DNA of 64,000 nt from Nannochloropsis salina CCMP1776 (GCA_004565275.1 SDOX01000008.1:217327-281326), one strand, 5' to 3'; shown: positions 20,862 through 31,479, counted from the stretch's first letter. Numbers and translations: made by a program. Notes: generated from the sequence alone by a model not told the origin.

Positions 20862-23663
20862 CTAGTCATCTAAAAAAGGTTCATAGGTCTGATGATTTCC
20901 TAATTCATATGCTTTGGACAAGGCAACCACAAGCGTATTCAGATTACCTTCATCATGCTCTTCGCCACCTTTTAAATCTTTGACGTAAACACCTTGTATA
21001 AAAACATATGGCATGGAGTGTGTTAACTTTGCACTATCTCCAGTCGCTTTAAGGACGTCTGTCCAGGCTAAATCGTCGTGACGCAACGCGACCACTTCAA
21101 TATCAGTATCAGGGTTGACACCCTTCTGAGCAGCCAAATGTGCGTGAATGCGCTTACAATCCATGCAAGTTGTTTGTGCATTGGCAATTTTTTGAAAGAT
21201 GACAATGCGATGAAATTGCAATTTCGCTTTGACCAGCGCTTCACTAGGGCTCGGCCAATCAAACTGACGATCCACGAGACGGGCAAGAGCGTGATTCCAT
21301 GGTTGAAAAGCCTCGTTCAACTCAATCAAGGCTTGCTCTGTAAGTCCATATCCTGCTGGCATAGGCATTGTGGAAATGTTTTCTGCCTTGAATGTCTTCT
21401 TGAATTCGCAAAGTTCTAAAAATTCAAAGACTTTGGCCAGAACCGGCTCGGGATCGCGACTCAGCTCCTCTTTCGTGACTACTAAAAGCCGATCTTTGCT
21501 GATCACTGAGGACCAGCGCAACACCTGAGGAAAGTATAGAGAAGTTAAAATGGCGCGCCGGGATGGCGTGCGCATCAGCGCGGACGTGCAAAAATCAATT
21601 TGCCCGGACAATTCTGATGCCTTCCCATGCCGTAGAAGAGCACGGATGTCAACATGCGCGAGATGCTCCTGGTAGCATGTTCGTAAAATTGGTACAGAAA
21701 GCTTTGCAGCGTCCGCAAATGATTCCGTTCCATTGAAGAAATCGCTGCGGTATTGATCAAATGCCCGAAATGTTGGATCTCTGAGAGAGATGATCGCTCG
21801 CACGTTAGGAGTATCGGCAACGATCTGCTTGGCACTCTCGTCCCTATCCAGGTAGTACATAGTTCCATCGATCGCAACAAAGTTTTCGCCGGGTTCAATG
21901 AAAGGGAATGCCTGCAGTCGATGTTTGAAGTGATCCTTACCCGGGATATTCATGTAGGTGCCTGTTTCCTTGAAGCCCTGTCCTCGTACTGGTCGCAACA
22001 CTTGCGGGTGTTCGGCAATGGCTGCGAAAAGGCTCGAGCTCGCGGCCTTCATAGCGCCTGGTATAATGATAGAGGGTGCACAAATATACTTGGAGGCCTC
22101 TGCATCTTCTTTTGAGAGGGAGAATTTGGTTTGATGGAAAGGAGCTCGCGCACGGGCGACGGCATGCGTGTAGAAGTCACACTGCCTCGCACAGTGCGAA
22201 TCAACCTGCGAGGGATGCCAGCGATTCAAGTAGACATTCTTTTCAAAAAGCGCGCGCAGGTTTGATGAAACTTGCCAGCGCCCTTCAATAGCCTCGCGGG
22301 CCATCGCCAGCATTGCAATATTACGAGAAGGTGGTGGCACAACTTTTCCACTCTGACTGCTATTACACGCTGACCAATCGACGAAGGACTCTTTGTGGTC
22401 GGCTAAGTCGCCTTTGGCGCCCGGAGAGGATGCACCACACCGTATCAATGATTCTTGCAGGCAATCGGAGCCGCTTTTCGTACTTTTAAGCATGCACTCG
22501 TGCAGCGTGTCGCTCTTGTCGTCAAAGCGAGACAGAACACAACCAAGTACAGGACTCTGCGCTTCAAAGTGCAGGACATACGGATTTTGGCTGCCCGAGT
22601 ACCGCCAATGTTCGTCGTTAAAGTGAATGGTGGCATCGGTTGCCGACGTTTTTGACGTCACGGAGCCGCACTCTTCTGGGAAGCTCCAAAATGCCTCTCG
22701 GGGCGGCAGAGGCCGGATGAACAACATGGAGAAATCCGTGTAAATGCCGCCAGTGCGCCATAGGGAAAACAGGCGAAAGAAGTGGTTTGTCTTGAAATCC
22801 TGGACAGCATTCTCTGTCTTCGTAAAGAAAGACTCGTCGAAGATTGTCTTCTCCAGGCGAGGAAAGAGCACGGTGGTGAAATACGTGAATCCGGGACGGT
22901 CTGGCTCATGAAGTTCCAACACGGTTTTCTCAGACAGCACCTCAAACTGTACATCGTAACCGCGTTTGCGGTATTTTTCAAATTGTGTAGACGATAGCGT
23001 ATTCGCATAGTCATGGCGCGCAGCTCGGGAGGGTGTTACCATCAAAATGCGGACGTGCGCATTCGGGTACTGCGTGAGCACCGATTCCAATGATCGATAG
23101 TTGGGAAGGGAAAATCGTGTTGCGGGTAAGGGCCAGTCCATGTATACGTGAATGTCATCTTTAGCTTGGTGCTGGACAAGTGCTTTCTTGATCGGATCAG
23201 AGCCCTCTAAAACGATGAATTTCATCTTCTGGTGGTATTCTGGTGTTTTCTCATCACCACTGTCAAGGTGAGAGCCCATATGTGCGGCAGGAAGTGAAGC
23301 TGCAGCCGTCTTAAGCGTGCCATTAGTCTCAATTGCTTTCTCTGGAGCGCTTCTAGCCGAGGTGACCGCCCTTACAAACTTCTTGGACTGGCGTTCATCC
23401 TGTTCCTGTTGACGTTTCCGCGCCGGGAGAGTTGGCGTCTCCTCTTTTACGGATGCCACTTCGTAACGCAGAGCATTGAGTGAAGTTTTTGGCAATGAAA
23501 ATCTATACGTCAATGGCTCTATCTCGCTTAAGGAAGAAAATAGAAACGGGAAGGCGCAGACCACAGCAAGAATGCCCAATAGCAGAGTACGGACAGTGGC
23601 GGGCGTGACCGCTACAAACATCCTCCGCAGAGTGCGCTTCTTGTGCAACGGCATGTTTAACAT
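20862..23663 (-). CDS. Glycosyltransferase-sulfotransferase-glutaredoxin fusion protein, type II membrane
   Basis: This single-exon 933-residue protein joins three enzyme folds. A basic N-terminus and one hydrophobic helix (about 22-45) give a Golgi-type II topology. Residues about 170-400 look like a DXD-sugar glycosyltransferase (GT32/Gly_transf_sug type): FRLFSLWRTGGIYTDFSML near 300, where the usual DxD reads DFS. Residues about 525-780 are a P-loop sulfotransferase: 5'-phosphosulfate loop PGAMKAASSSL near 536 and 3'-phosphate loop ISLRDPTFRAFDQYRS near 620. Residues about 815-933 are glutaredoxin/thioredoxin-like: VIFQKI, CMDC near 830-833, and the cis-Pro strand MPYVFIQGVYV. Each domain match is by motif; the combination is not one I know. 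A role in sulfated polysaccharide synthesis is inference. Confidence 0.82.
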   Translation of the reverse strand: MLNMPLHKKRTLRRMFVAVTPATVRTLLLGILAVVCAFPFLFSSLSEIEPLTYRFSLPKTSLNALRYEVASVKEETPTLPARKRQQEQDERQSKKFVRAVTSARSAPEKAIETNGTLKTAAASLPAAHMGSHLDSGDEKTPEYHQKMKFIVLEGSDPIKKALVQHQAKDDIHVYMDWPLPATRFSLPNYRSLESVLTQYPNAHVRILMVTPSRAARHDYANTLSSTQFEKYRKRGYDVQFEVLSEKTVLELHEPDRPGFTYFTTVLFPRLEKTIFDESFFTKTENAVQDFKTNHFFRLFSLWRTGGIYTDFSMLFIRPLPPREAFWSFPEECGSVTSKTSATDATIHFNDEHWRYSGSQNPYVLHFEAQSPVLGCVLSRFDDKSDTLHECMLKSTKSGSDCLQESLIRCGASSPGAKGDLADHKESFVDWSACNSSQSGKVVPPPSRNIAMLAMAREAIEGRWQVSSNLRALFEKNVYLNRWHPSQVDSHCARQCDFYTHAVARARAPFHQTKFSLSKEDAEASKYICAPSIIIPGAMKAASSSLFAAIAEHPQVLRPVRGQGFKETGTYMNIPGKDHFKHRLQAFPFIEPGENFVAIDGTMYYLDRDESAKQIVADTPNVRAIISLRDPTFRAFDQYRSDFFNGTESFADAAKLSVPILRTCYQEHLAHVDIRALLRHGKASELSGQIDFCTSALMRTPSRRAILTSLYFPQVLRWSSVISKDRLLVVTKEELSRDPEPVLAKVFEFLELCEFKKTFKAENISTMPMPAGYGLTEQALIELNEAFQPWNHALARLVDRQFDWPSPSEALVKAKLQFHRIVIFQKIANAQTTCMDCKRIHAHLAAQKGVNPDTDIEVVALRHDDLAWTDVLKATGDSAKLTHSMPYVFIQGVYVKDLKGGEEHDEGNLNTLVVALSKAYELGNHQTYEPFLDD

Positions 23664-24305
23664 GAAAACCTATGGTTGGTAATGTTCGGTTAGTTAAACA
23701 ATCAAGACTTTGGGCGCCACAGAATCAATGACTTCCACTGATTTGTTGGTTTTACGAGCATGGAGGTAAGCCATGAGCATCATCAGTATCTCGTTATGGG
23801 CCCGGCTCTTATCGTTGTTCGGCACATTTTCCAAAATCGCGATGTATATACTGCTCGCGACCTGTAATAATTTCCATTCCTATCCCTTTTTCCCAGCCGA
23901 TGGAGACAAAGGCAGTGTCTGATGAACATCCACCGATTTTGCTTGTCACTGCAAACACTGATTCTATGGGCCGTTAATCGCTATTTCGCTGATGAAAGCG
24001 CCATCTTCGTCAACCGTTACTGCGGCTTCTAATTCCCGCAAGAACATGCTCATGAATACATGGTGAGGACACTCAAGGTTTCCCTTTGAGCTTCTTCTCC
24101 AATATTGCCGAGTTCCCATTGCTTACTTGAAGGTCTCAGAATATGAGGATGTACGTTACATGAAAAATGAAAAACAAATTGCATAGAATAGGAGCGATAT
24201 ATTTGCAAAACATTTTGGAAGGCTTGTTCTAAAAGTTGTAGGCAAAAAATGTGGAGAAGTCTGTGATTGAAATCCGCCGATCTACGCACAGGTAACTTTT
24301 ACATC
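23664..24305. other. Divergent intergenic region
   Basis: About 640 bases between the triple-fusion gene and the STI1-repeat gene, which are divergent. It is AT-rich and should contain both promoters. A small 5' exon of the STI1 gene could be here, since the frame runs open upstream of 24306 past an AG at about 24291, but I cannot fix one. Confidence 0.4.
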
Positions 24306-25067
24306 ATGCAAGAGGAGGAAGAGCGAAGCTTGACTTTACTAGATGAAATGATAATTGCTGTCCACGGAAGCCCTCGAAAATGTAGCACACCGAAAGAAGT
24401 GTCTACCGCCGATGACTTTTGTGGGAGTGGTTTCAAGAATGGGTTCTTAAAGGAGGGAATGACTGACTCTAAAATTTGGCAAGCCGAATTGGGGGGGGGG
24501 GGGAATGATGGGAGGAGGGCGAATGTCAAGCAGCGCTCGACCAGATCGTCGTCTTCTAAGCATCTGCTTGGAAAAATGGTCTTTCCACCAACGCTTCAAA
24601 AGAAGCTGAAAAATCCTGAATTCAAGGTTGTCCTGAATGAACTTGCCTGCGATCCTCAAGCTGCCATCACCAGGTACCAGGGCAATGCTTCAGTAATGAA
24701 GTTCTTGGAGGAAATTGTTGATGTCATAGCCGCAAACTTTCCCGAGCTGCGAAAGGAAGAAGTCGACAGTGAAGCTTCTGCGCTTTCTCGGTGTCGTGGT
24801 CCATTGATTGAAGGGGCTTTCGCAAACAAGCAAAAAATTTGCTCGGTGGAGGACATCGAAAGAGATAGGAAAGAGCAAGAGGCTGCCAGTCATATTCTCC
24901 GAGATCACGAGCTGCGCGACATTCTACTAGACCCCACCATGCAGATGATCCTACACAACTGTACAACCAGCAAAAGTGGACGTGTTCTTCAGCAACATTT
25001 GTGCAGTCCAGAAGTTGCAAGCAAACTACGGAAACTGGCATCTGCAGGCCTAATCAGAATCGAGTGA
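24306..25067 (+). CDS. Protein with two STI1/DP-type helical repeats
   Basis: About 253 residues from the first in-frame ATG. Two segments resemble the STI1 (DP) helical domain of Hop/Sti1, Hip and Rad23 relatives: residues about 100-150 (LKNPEFKVVLNELACDPQAA, then SVMKFLEEI) and the C-terminal about 200-250 (LRDILLDPTMQMILHNC, then VASKLRKLASAGLI). In Hop these domains bind Hsp70/Hsp90 clients and help hand them over; no TPR or J-domain is seen here. A run of 13 G (24491-24503) encodes a Gly4 stretch and is a likely slippage site. Co-chaperone function is inference. It runs convergently into the PsbP-domain gene. Confidence 0.72.
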   Translation: MQEEEERSLTLLDEMIIAVHGSPRKCSTPKEVSTADDFCGSGFKNGFLKEGMTDSKIWQAELGGGGNDGRRANVKQRSTRSSSSKHLLGKMVFPPTLQKKLKNPEFKVVLNELACDPQAAITRYQGNASVMKFLEEIVDVIAANFPELRKEEVDSEASALSRCRGPLIEGAFANKQKICSVEDIERDRKEQEAASHILRDHELRDILLDPTMQMILHNCTTSKSGRVLQQHLCSPEVASKLRKLASAGLIRIE

Positions 25068-25439
25068 CGGGATGATATAGAAGTTTTAATTTTAAAAAAA
25101 ATCAGCATCAAGTAAATGTGAAAAGGTGGAGTCAACGTAAATTTCATTCAAATCTCATCACTCCTTCGCGAGGCAAAAGGCATGACAGAAATGTTTTTTT
25201 TCAAGCTCTAGATTGCATCTTCTGCGAAGTGGACGCGCCCAATACATCCCATTTGTCCCACCATCTCGGGCCCATGTCCTCTGCTTTGAGCGTGGTGGTA
25301 ACAGTACAGGCAAATCCGTGCGCGCGATGTGCGTACCGACATCGCCGCACAATCAGTGATTACTGGCAATTTCAGCAACAAATACTAAGTACCCACACTG
25401 TTGAATTGGCTACTCTGTACCTATCCTGTCGATTGTCTC

Positions 25440-26321
25440 CTAAGCGGGTGCGATGCCGTCATAGACGCGGAAAGAATCAGCCATTGTTATACAATCGTTA
25501 CCGATCTTCTTCCACCGCGCAGCCGTCGTGGCGACCCATAAACCTTGCACGTTCTTGCCCACTTGCGTGACACTGGCGACTCCCTTACGATCAACAGTGA
25601 AACCCGCCCCCGTCAGCAGCTCGTACTTGAATTCGACGATCGTGTACTGCGCCCCGTTGGCGCCTTTAGCTCCAGGGCGTTTCTTGAGAACCTTGAAATT
25701 TTGGTACACGTTCTGGCTTTTCTGCCCGATGGCACGCGTCACAACCTCCCCGAAATAGTCTGCTGATTCTTGCTCGAGTTTTCCAGACGCAGGGCCCTCT
25801 TCAACGTAGAATGCAGCCGAGTCGCCTTTCTGGTAGTCGCCCGCGGAAATCGTACCCTCCTCGCCATTCTTATCGATACTAGGTTTGCTCACCACCCACA
25901 GACTGGGATATAGAAATTGTACCAGCAGGGTCTCGCGCTCCTTTTTCGCGCCCGCAGCTTTTCCATACACTTCAACAAGAGGGGAGAATCCCCCCGGCAC
26001 GTCCAAAATGGGTGGAAGCCCGTAGCTTGCCAGCTCGCCGTTCACCTTCGACAGGCCTGCAGCTTGAGCGGGCTGGACAACGCCAGCCTTGCCACCCACC
26101 AAGAGTGGGCCCGCAGTCATCCCGAACCCTACGAGTGCGGCCTGCCCTGCAAGTGTCTGCAAAAAACCTTGACGCGAGCTGCTATCGCATACACTGCTTG
26201 AAGAAGGTTCTTCAGCAAATAGCTTACTGCAATGGCTTCTTGAACTTTGCTTTGCAGGCTGCAACCAAAAAGCCTCTGTTAAGCCAGTAAGAATACCAAG
26301 GGCGATAATAACCTGTTTCAT
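25440..26321 (-). CDS. PsbP-domain thylakoid lumen protein
   Basis: This 293-residue protein has a tripartite plastid address. The start at 26321 (MKQVIIALGILTGLTEAF) is a signal peptide with a Phe cleavage site; then a Ser-rich stroma-targeting part; then a second hydrophobic segment with RQGF before it and an AQA-A type lumenal cleavage site near residue 85. The mature part is the PsbP fold: LASYGLPPILDVPGGFSPLV, LVQFLYPSLWVVSKP, the family strand YTIVEFKYELLTGAGF, and GLWVATTAARWKK near the end. PsbP and PsbP-like proteins assist the oxygen-evolving complex or photosystem assembly. I cannot say whether it is true PsbP or a PPD paralogue. An upstream GTG frame extension is not a plausible start. 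Confidence 0.87.
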   Translation of the reverse strand: MKQVIIALGILTGLTEAFWLQPAKQSSRSHCSKLFAEEPSSSSVCDSSSRQGFLQTLAGQAALVGFGMTAGPLLVGGKAGVVQPAQAAGLSKVNGELASYGLPPILDVPGGFSPLVEVYGKAAGAKKERETLLVQFLYPSLWVVSKPSIDKNGEEGTISAGDYQKGDSAAFYVEEGPASGKLEQESADYFGEVVTRAIGQKSQNVYQNFKVLKKRPGAKGANGAQYTIVEFKYELLTGAGFTVDRKGVASVTQVGKNVQGLWVATTAARWKKIGNDCITMADSFRVYDGIAPA

Positions 26322-26566
26322 TTCTGGTGTGATCGAAGTGTTTCTATCTTTAATGTAGTGCACATAGGAATAAGTGTCTCCGAGCTTGACCGTGTTGACA
26401 AAAGAGGAGCGGAAAATTTAGCGTTGGAAATTAGGGTGGCCATGTATGAGGATATCGATGTACAATTTACAATATGCAGCCCTTCCATCCCTCCACTCGC
26501 TTGATGACAAGCAATCGAATCGTTGTGAAGTGATTCGGAACGGAAGATCAGCCGATTAGAGCAAGC

Positions 26567-26852
26567 TTACAAACCCTTACGCCCTTCACCAGCATTGTAC
26601 GCACTAGGCTTGTAAGTCCAAGCGTACCTGGCCTCGTGTTGAGGCTGAGCAGACATCGAATGAGCACGTCGAGTACGCCTGACCTGGACTTCAACGAGAT
26701 GGTTCTTCGCGTATCTTTCCTGCGTCTGGGCCCGTTCCATTTCGATCGATCCGCCCACTTTGGGCAGGTTGGGCCTCTTCCGTGGTCTGCGGGGGGGAAC
26801 AGTTGCGAATGAACGATCATTACCGGAGAAACCTTATAATGACTACATGCAT
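26567..26852 (-). CDS. Possible two-exon microgene (82 residues), unknown
   Basis: Exon 26852-26824 (MHVVIIRFL) can be joined in frame over a 37-nt GT-AG gap to 26786-26567, giving an 82-residue basic protein with PRKRPNLPKVGGSIEMER and a Tyr/Ala-containing tail ending near EGRKGL. The composition looks protein-like rather than random, and the acceptor is preceded by a C-rich tract, but the intron is shorter than others in this window and I know no homologue. It sits between the PsbP-domain and bZIP genes. Confidence 0.3.
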
Positions 26853-27090
26853 CGACCAAAGTTGAGCATATGAGTGGAACTTAACGCCCCAAGAAGCACC
26901 GCGCTCGCCCGGTCGCGGGAGCAGGCTCTCTCCGTCGCACATCAGGACGCCCTCGCTGAAATTTGCCCCTCCTCGCTTGTTCCCTCCCCTGCTGTGTCTC
27001 TATTATCTCTACCTACCTCGACATCGTATCTATGATGGATCAACAGCTTCTGGTTTGATCTTATTCACTATACATGCAGGTACCAACAGT

Positions 27091-27909
27091 ATGGACAATG
27101 CCCAGCATAGGTCTTTCCCACCCATCTTTTCAGTCTTTCGAAAACAAACTCCTTCAGCCTTTAGGAGTGGATCATTACCTCATCAGTCTACTGCAGCGGT
27201 CACTCCAACAACTGACGCGAGAAACGTTCTAACCGAGTCTGACCGCAGAGAACAACGTCTCGCAAAAAATCGCGAGAGTGCACGTCAAAGTCGTCGACGT
27301 AAGAAGGAAAACCTGGAAAATTTGAGTGCGAAGCTGGGTCAATCGAATATGGAGCTTGAAGATCTCCGCCACGTTATAGAAAGCAACCTGCGTTCTCAGG
27401 AAGATTGTACAGAGGATGAGAGACAAGCATTGCGCGCTTATCGATTCGCTCACTTGCGTTGTCTTTTGTTCCCACCTCACACATGCTTCTGGATGTGGCT
27501 TAATCGACGAGCGTGTGTATGGACTCAACAGGCATCTTCGTCACAGCGCATCTCAGCGGCGAAAATCGGGGAAACTCTTGTACAGGAGCAACAGGAGCAA
27601 GAGAGTGAGACGACAGGATGGGAAGCGAAGGATGGACAGATATTATGGCCGTTGTTGTGTTTCGAGCTACAGTTGAGAGGCGAGCAGGAGGAGCAAGTCA
27701 AAGCCATCCTATCCCAGGCTTCTGAAGAGATGACCCAAGAGTTGGAGGCCTTGCCAAAGATGGCATCGGCTGTAGAAACTTTGTATAAAGATTTATGCGT
27801 GTCAAGTAAGTGCGTGGATTGTACGTATGAGGCTGTGCGAGGGGTCCTGACTCAAGCGCAGCTCCAGGTCCTCAGGCGTTACGCAGTCGACGTGCCTGAG
27901 GCGACGTGA
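27091..27909 (+). CDS. bZIP transcription factor
   Basis: This 272-residue nuclear protein has a canonical basic region RLAKNRESARQSRRRKKEN (residues about 53-72; N-x7-R spacing present) followed by a leucine zipper of about three to four heptads (NLSAKLGQSNMELEDLRHVI). After the zipper comes an aromatic/Cys-rich stretch (FAHLRCLLFPPHTCFWMWLN, about 120-140) and an acidic Gln/Glu-rich helix region to the C-terminus that resembles a second coiled coil. No LOV domain is present, so it is not an aureochrome. The ATG at 27091 is chosen because the longer frame starts upstream without ATG. Target genes are unknown. Confidence 0.88.
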   Translation: MDNAQHRSFPPIFSVFRKQTPSAFRSGSLPHQSTAAVTPTTDARNVLTESDRREQRLAKNRESARQSRRRKKENLENLSAKLGQSNMELEDLRHVIESNLRSQEDCTEDERQALRAYRFAHLRCLLFPPHTCFWMWLNRRACVWTQQASSSQRISAAKIGETLVQEQQEQESETTGWEAKDGQILWPLLCFELQLRGEQEEQVKAILSQASEEMTQELEALPKMASAVETLYKDLCVSSKCVDCTYEAVRGVLTQAQLQVLRRYAVDVPEAT

Positions 27910-28925
27910 TATAATAGCAAAGCTTTCCAGGAAGACAGGCACACGTCTTTGAATGCGCGCTTGTTGTTGTCCATCAACAGCGGTTGGTGAGAAATTAAAT
28001 TTGCGGAAATGTCGATAAACTGATGGGATTAATAACTTAACCATGTGAACAATTCGATTGGAAGGGTAGAAGGAAAGGAAGCTGTTGGTATGGAAGGAAG
28101 TCGACTGCCGATGCGTGTGCTTTTCCTACGAGGCTGAAAATCTGGAGATTTAACCAGAAGATGGAGGTAAGAAAATTCTCCCAAATGAAACAAAATGAAT
28201 TTGTGAGGCAAGAAAAAGCTTCGGTTACGGCCTCCGCATTCTGTTGAGCTTCGTACCTGTTGTCCTGTAAAAAACACTTTTCTTGCCGACTTTCTGCTCA
28301 ATTTCACACTACATGCACCATATCATTTGGTTGTCTCTTCCTAAATCAGGATTTCTCGTAATCCTAATCGAGACTTTGCCTGTGCCGTGCAGACTGTAGT
28401 TGACGTCGCCGTTCAAGATGCACCTAGACGAAAGTCTAAGTTTTGATCCTTGAATTTCATATGTTGCTGGCTATTGTACCTTGTACGTGAGTCTAAAGGA
28501 AAATGCGCAGTGGTGCAGTCAGCGACAGCGGGCGGCCACACGACTCCGAGCCACTACTCGGAGGGAGCCTGCCGCATCCGCGCATTTTCTGCTGTCCTAA
28601 TGACGTTTTCACTCCTGTCATTTCCAGTTCTCATTCCGTCTTGCTGTATCCTACATTCAATAGATATCACAGTGCAGGTGCCGATACGAGCCATGCATGA
28701 CTGTGTTTAACGGAGGCAGTTCCCACGCTAGCACATTTCTCACTGTATATGGTTCATGTCACGCTAGTGCAGCCTAAATCTTCATTCTCTCCCCATTTTG
28801 TCCACTTTTCTATGAGACAGACACACACTTGATTGTCACTGACGCAAACATGCACGTGACAATTAAAATACAAACACATGTATACACCCTCCCCATCGAG
28901 TACGAAGTCTTGTGATATTGAAGCA
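27910..28925. other. Convergent intergenic region, bZIP / PAS-protein
   Basis: About 1 kb between two convergent stops. Short open frames exist but none has recognisable content or a convincing splice join. I see nothing else in it. Confidence 0.45.
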
Positions 28926-30449
28926 TCACACATCCACATACCAATCCCACCCGCTCTCATCCAGCATGGGGGGGACGTGACGAAGCGCTGAAGCGCCCAC
29001 TGCAGCACTTTTAACCGTCCCTAACCCCAGAGTCGCGGCTGCCTTCCCCACGTACCCGCTGACCTTGTACTTGTTCTGAAGGCGCCAGGAGGACGACCCG
29101 GAGGCCAGACCGTGGCTGGAGAAAAAGCTCTCCTCAGGAGCAGCACGACACTTGGCAGCTACGCGTTCGCTGAAAGGTCGAGAGTCACGGCATGGTTGAG
29201 CCAGCACGGCGGCCGGCGAGCTTGGACTCGCGGCTGCTGTGGACGGTCCCATGTTCAGGGTCGAAGAGGCCCGGGAACCGCTCAGGGAGAAGCTGGTGGC
29301 ACGACTCATGGACTTGGCCCCTGCGCTAAGGTACTCGAATATTTCCCGGAAAGAATACTCTCGCACCATGGCCGCCTCTTCTTGCTGCTGCCGAAGCTGC
29401 TCCTCGTCGGTCCACAACGCCAAGCCGTCCCCCAGCTGTTCCGAGGAGGAGACGGAGGAGGAGGTGGTACACGCTGTGGTGCACAAGCTCCTAGTCGCCC
29501 GCTGGCCCTGGTTCGCACCGTCTTCCAAGGCCAGGCAGCCAAAGGAGGGAAGGCACGGGTCCATTGCACCGACCGAGGCCTGCGGCTCCGCGCGAGTGGC
29601 GTAGATGCCCTCCTCCTCCGGGTCCGAGGCTTCCGTTGCCGCGTCCTCCCCCCCTACCGCCTTATCTGCAGGCCTTCTTGCGCTCTCCTCCTCCTGACCA
29701 GCAGGCGTAAGGAAGGAATCGAGTGTGCGATCCTTGGTCAACACGTTTTCCTCCAAGCCGGCGACATTCCCCGCCGCCCAAGCACACGAGGTGGAGGCCA
29801 AGGCCTTGCTCTGGTGGTTAAGCGGGCTATTATTCATAGTGTGGGGCGCAACTGCACCATTTATGTCGGCGATATTGTTCACATTCTCACTGATGCTATT
29901 GTTGTTAAGGCACACGAGAGAGGGGAACCCGGCGGCGCGCGCCTTCTGTACTCGACTCAAAGCGCGCTTTAATTGGGGAGGTACATGAGACACGCATTGA
30001 ATGTCCAGCCAGACGAAGCAACCATTTTGCTTGCACCTCAGAAGCGACCCTGACTTCCTTCGGAGTGAATTCTGTGATCGTATTGATTAGCGCGATGTTA
30101 CACAAGGGTAAGAATCATTTTTAGACGCACAAAAAATCGCGGTTTCGGGCTGCTGACAGGGGCAGAAGCGTTCGAGGCAATGAGAAACTGTTGCCTTCCT
30201 ATGGCTTTTCTCCACCAAGAATCCACCATACCCTACCTTATACTCTTCAACATCTTCGTCGGCGAGCAAATCGAAAAGGCTTGCTCCAATGTGACGCGTG
30301 GTTGGCCCCTGAAGCCCCAACGCCCACAGGAGGTCGTCTGAGGCGAAGACGATCACCCCCTTCAGGTCACAGACACACAACAAATTATCCCGCAAGGAGA
30401 CACGAGCAAGGAGGACATTGCTGTTCATGCTGTCGAGTGGCTTGTGCAT
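28926..30449 (-). CDS. PAS-domain protein, partial N-terminus
   Basis: Two exons are resolved: 30449-30237 and 30071-28926, joined by a 165-nt GT-AG intron with frame kept (452 residues). Together they build one PAS fold: LLCVCDLKGVIVFASDDLLWALGL and LFDLLADEDVEEYK in exon A, then the return strands LLRCKQNGCFVWLDIQCVSHV in exon B. The fold is broken by the intron, which supports the join. The remaining 330 residues are Ser/Ala/Glu-rich with a short helical segment FREIFEYLSAG near 305 and a final WDWYV. PAS domains bind ligands or partners; no output domain is evident. Upstream coding exons are possible around 30.7-31.2 kb. Confidence 0.65.
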
Positions 30450-31479
30450 TGAGTGACCTGCCGTGCAAGTGTGAGGGAAGCTGCGGTGTTAGAAGGCGCG
30501 TGTCAAAGCTGAGGCCGGAACGAATCAACAAGCGGATCTGGCGGTAGCAGATGCCTTCTGAGACACAGGCGTCACAGTCACTGAGCGCGCCACAGGCGGT
30601 GGAAGACGCTGACACAAGCCACGCGTGCTGCGTGCATATAATGATGTAATCACAGACTAGAGGGGGGGAAAGAAGATCTGACACATGTGTTATCATAACC
30701 GAACGCGCCAGTTCATTCTGGGGCTGCCAGTTGATGTCAAGCACAAGAACACCACACTGTTCTGACTGAAAGTGCCATCTGATCCTCCCAACACCTGAAT
30801 GCCAAAAGAACGACATGGAGCCAGGCAGATGTTCACAGACATGACATGAACTCCCTAATCAATTCTCCTAACGCGCACCCCGATGAATCTCTACGAAGAC
30901 TGGCAAGAGTATGAGAGCATTGCGGGTTAAGACTCGGCCTCGAAAGTTTCCCCCCGGACCATCTGTCAGGAGGCACGCGAAGATCAGAAGATCGAATGGC
31001 CCCCGTGACACCGGGACGACGGCAATGCCAACCGCGGCCCCGAAGAGCTTTTTGGCACGCAGAGCGTGGTTGTATCATATTCATACCTTGGCACCATGTT
31101 AGGAAGCTTACACGAAGTGAACAATGGCCCAGTTGATAGAGTATGGCACTTGCAAAATGCCCGAGAGTGATCGGGTAATTGCGCCTTGGCGCCAGGATCC
31201 TCAACATGGCCACACGCCCTCCTTCACGCCATCAGGCTACTTTTCTTCTGTTGGCGCTCGGGCCGAACGAGCCACCGCTTAATCTGCGGGCAGGAGCCAA
31301 TTCATTTATCAAAAATGTCGTCAAGCAGCAATAATTTACATTGATCGCTGCCTCTTCTTTTGGGGTACTTTTTGAGTTTATTTGTCGTGGTCTCCAGCCT
31401 TTTACGGATACCCCATTCTCATATTCACTGTTCCATTACAATTATTTATAACAGCAGCCTTCGGGGTCTGCAAGCAGAA
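30450..31479. other. Divergent intergenic region with possible extra exons
   Basis: About 1 kb between the PAS gene and the methyltransferase gene, divergent. On the minus strand an ATG at about 31209 opens a 32-codon frame ending at a GTAAGC donor near 31113, and a CAG acceptor near 30798 is followed by an open exon-like stretch. These could be 5' exons of the PAS gene, but I could not join them convincingly. Confidence 0.35.
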
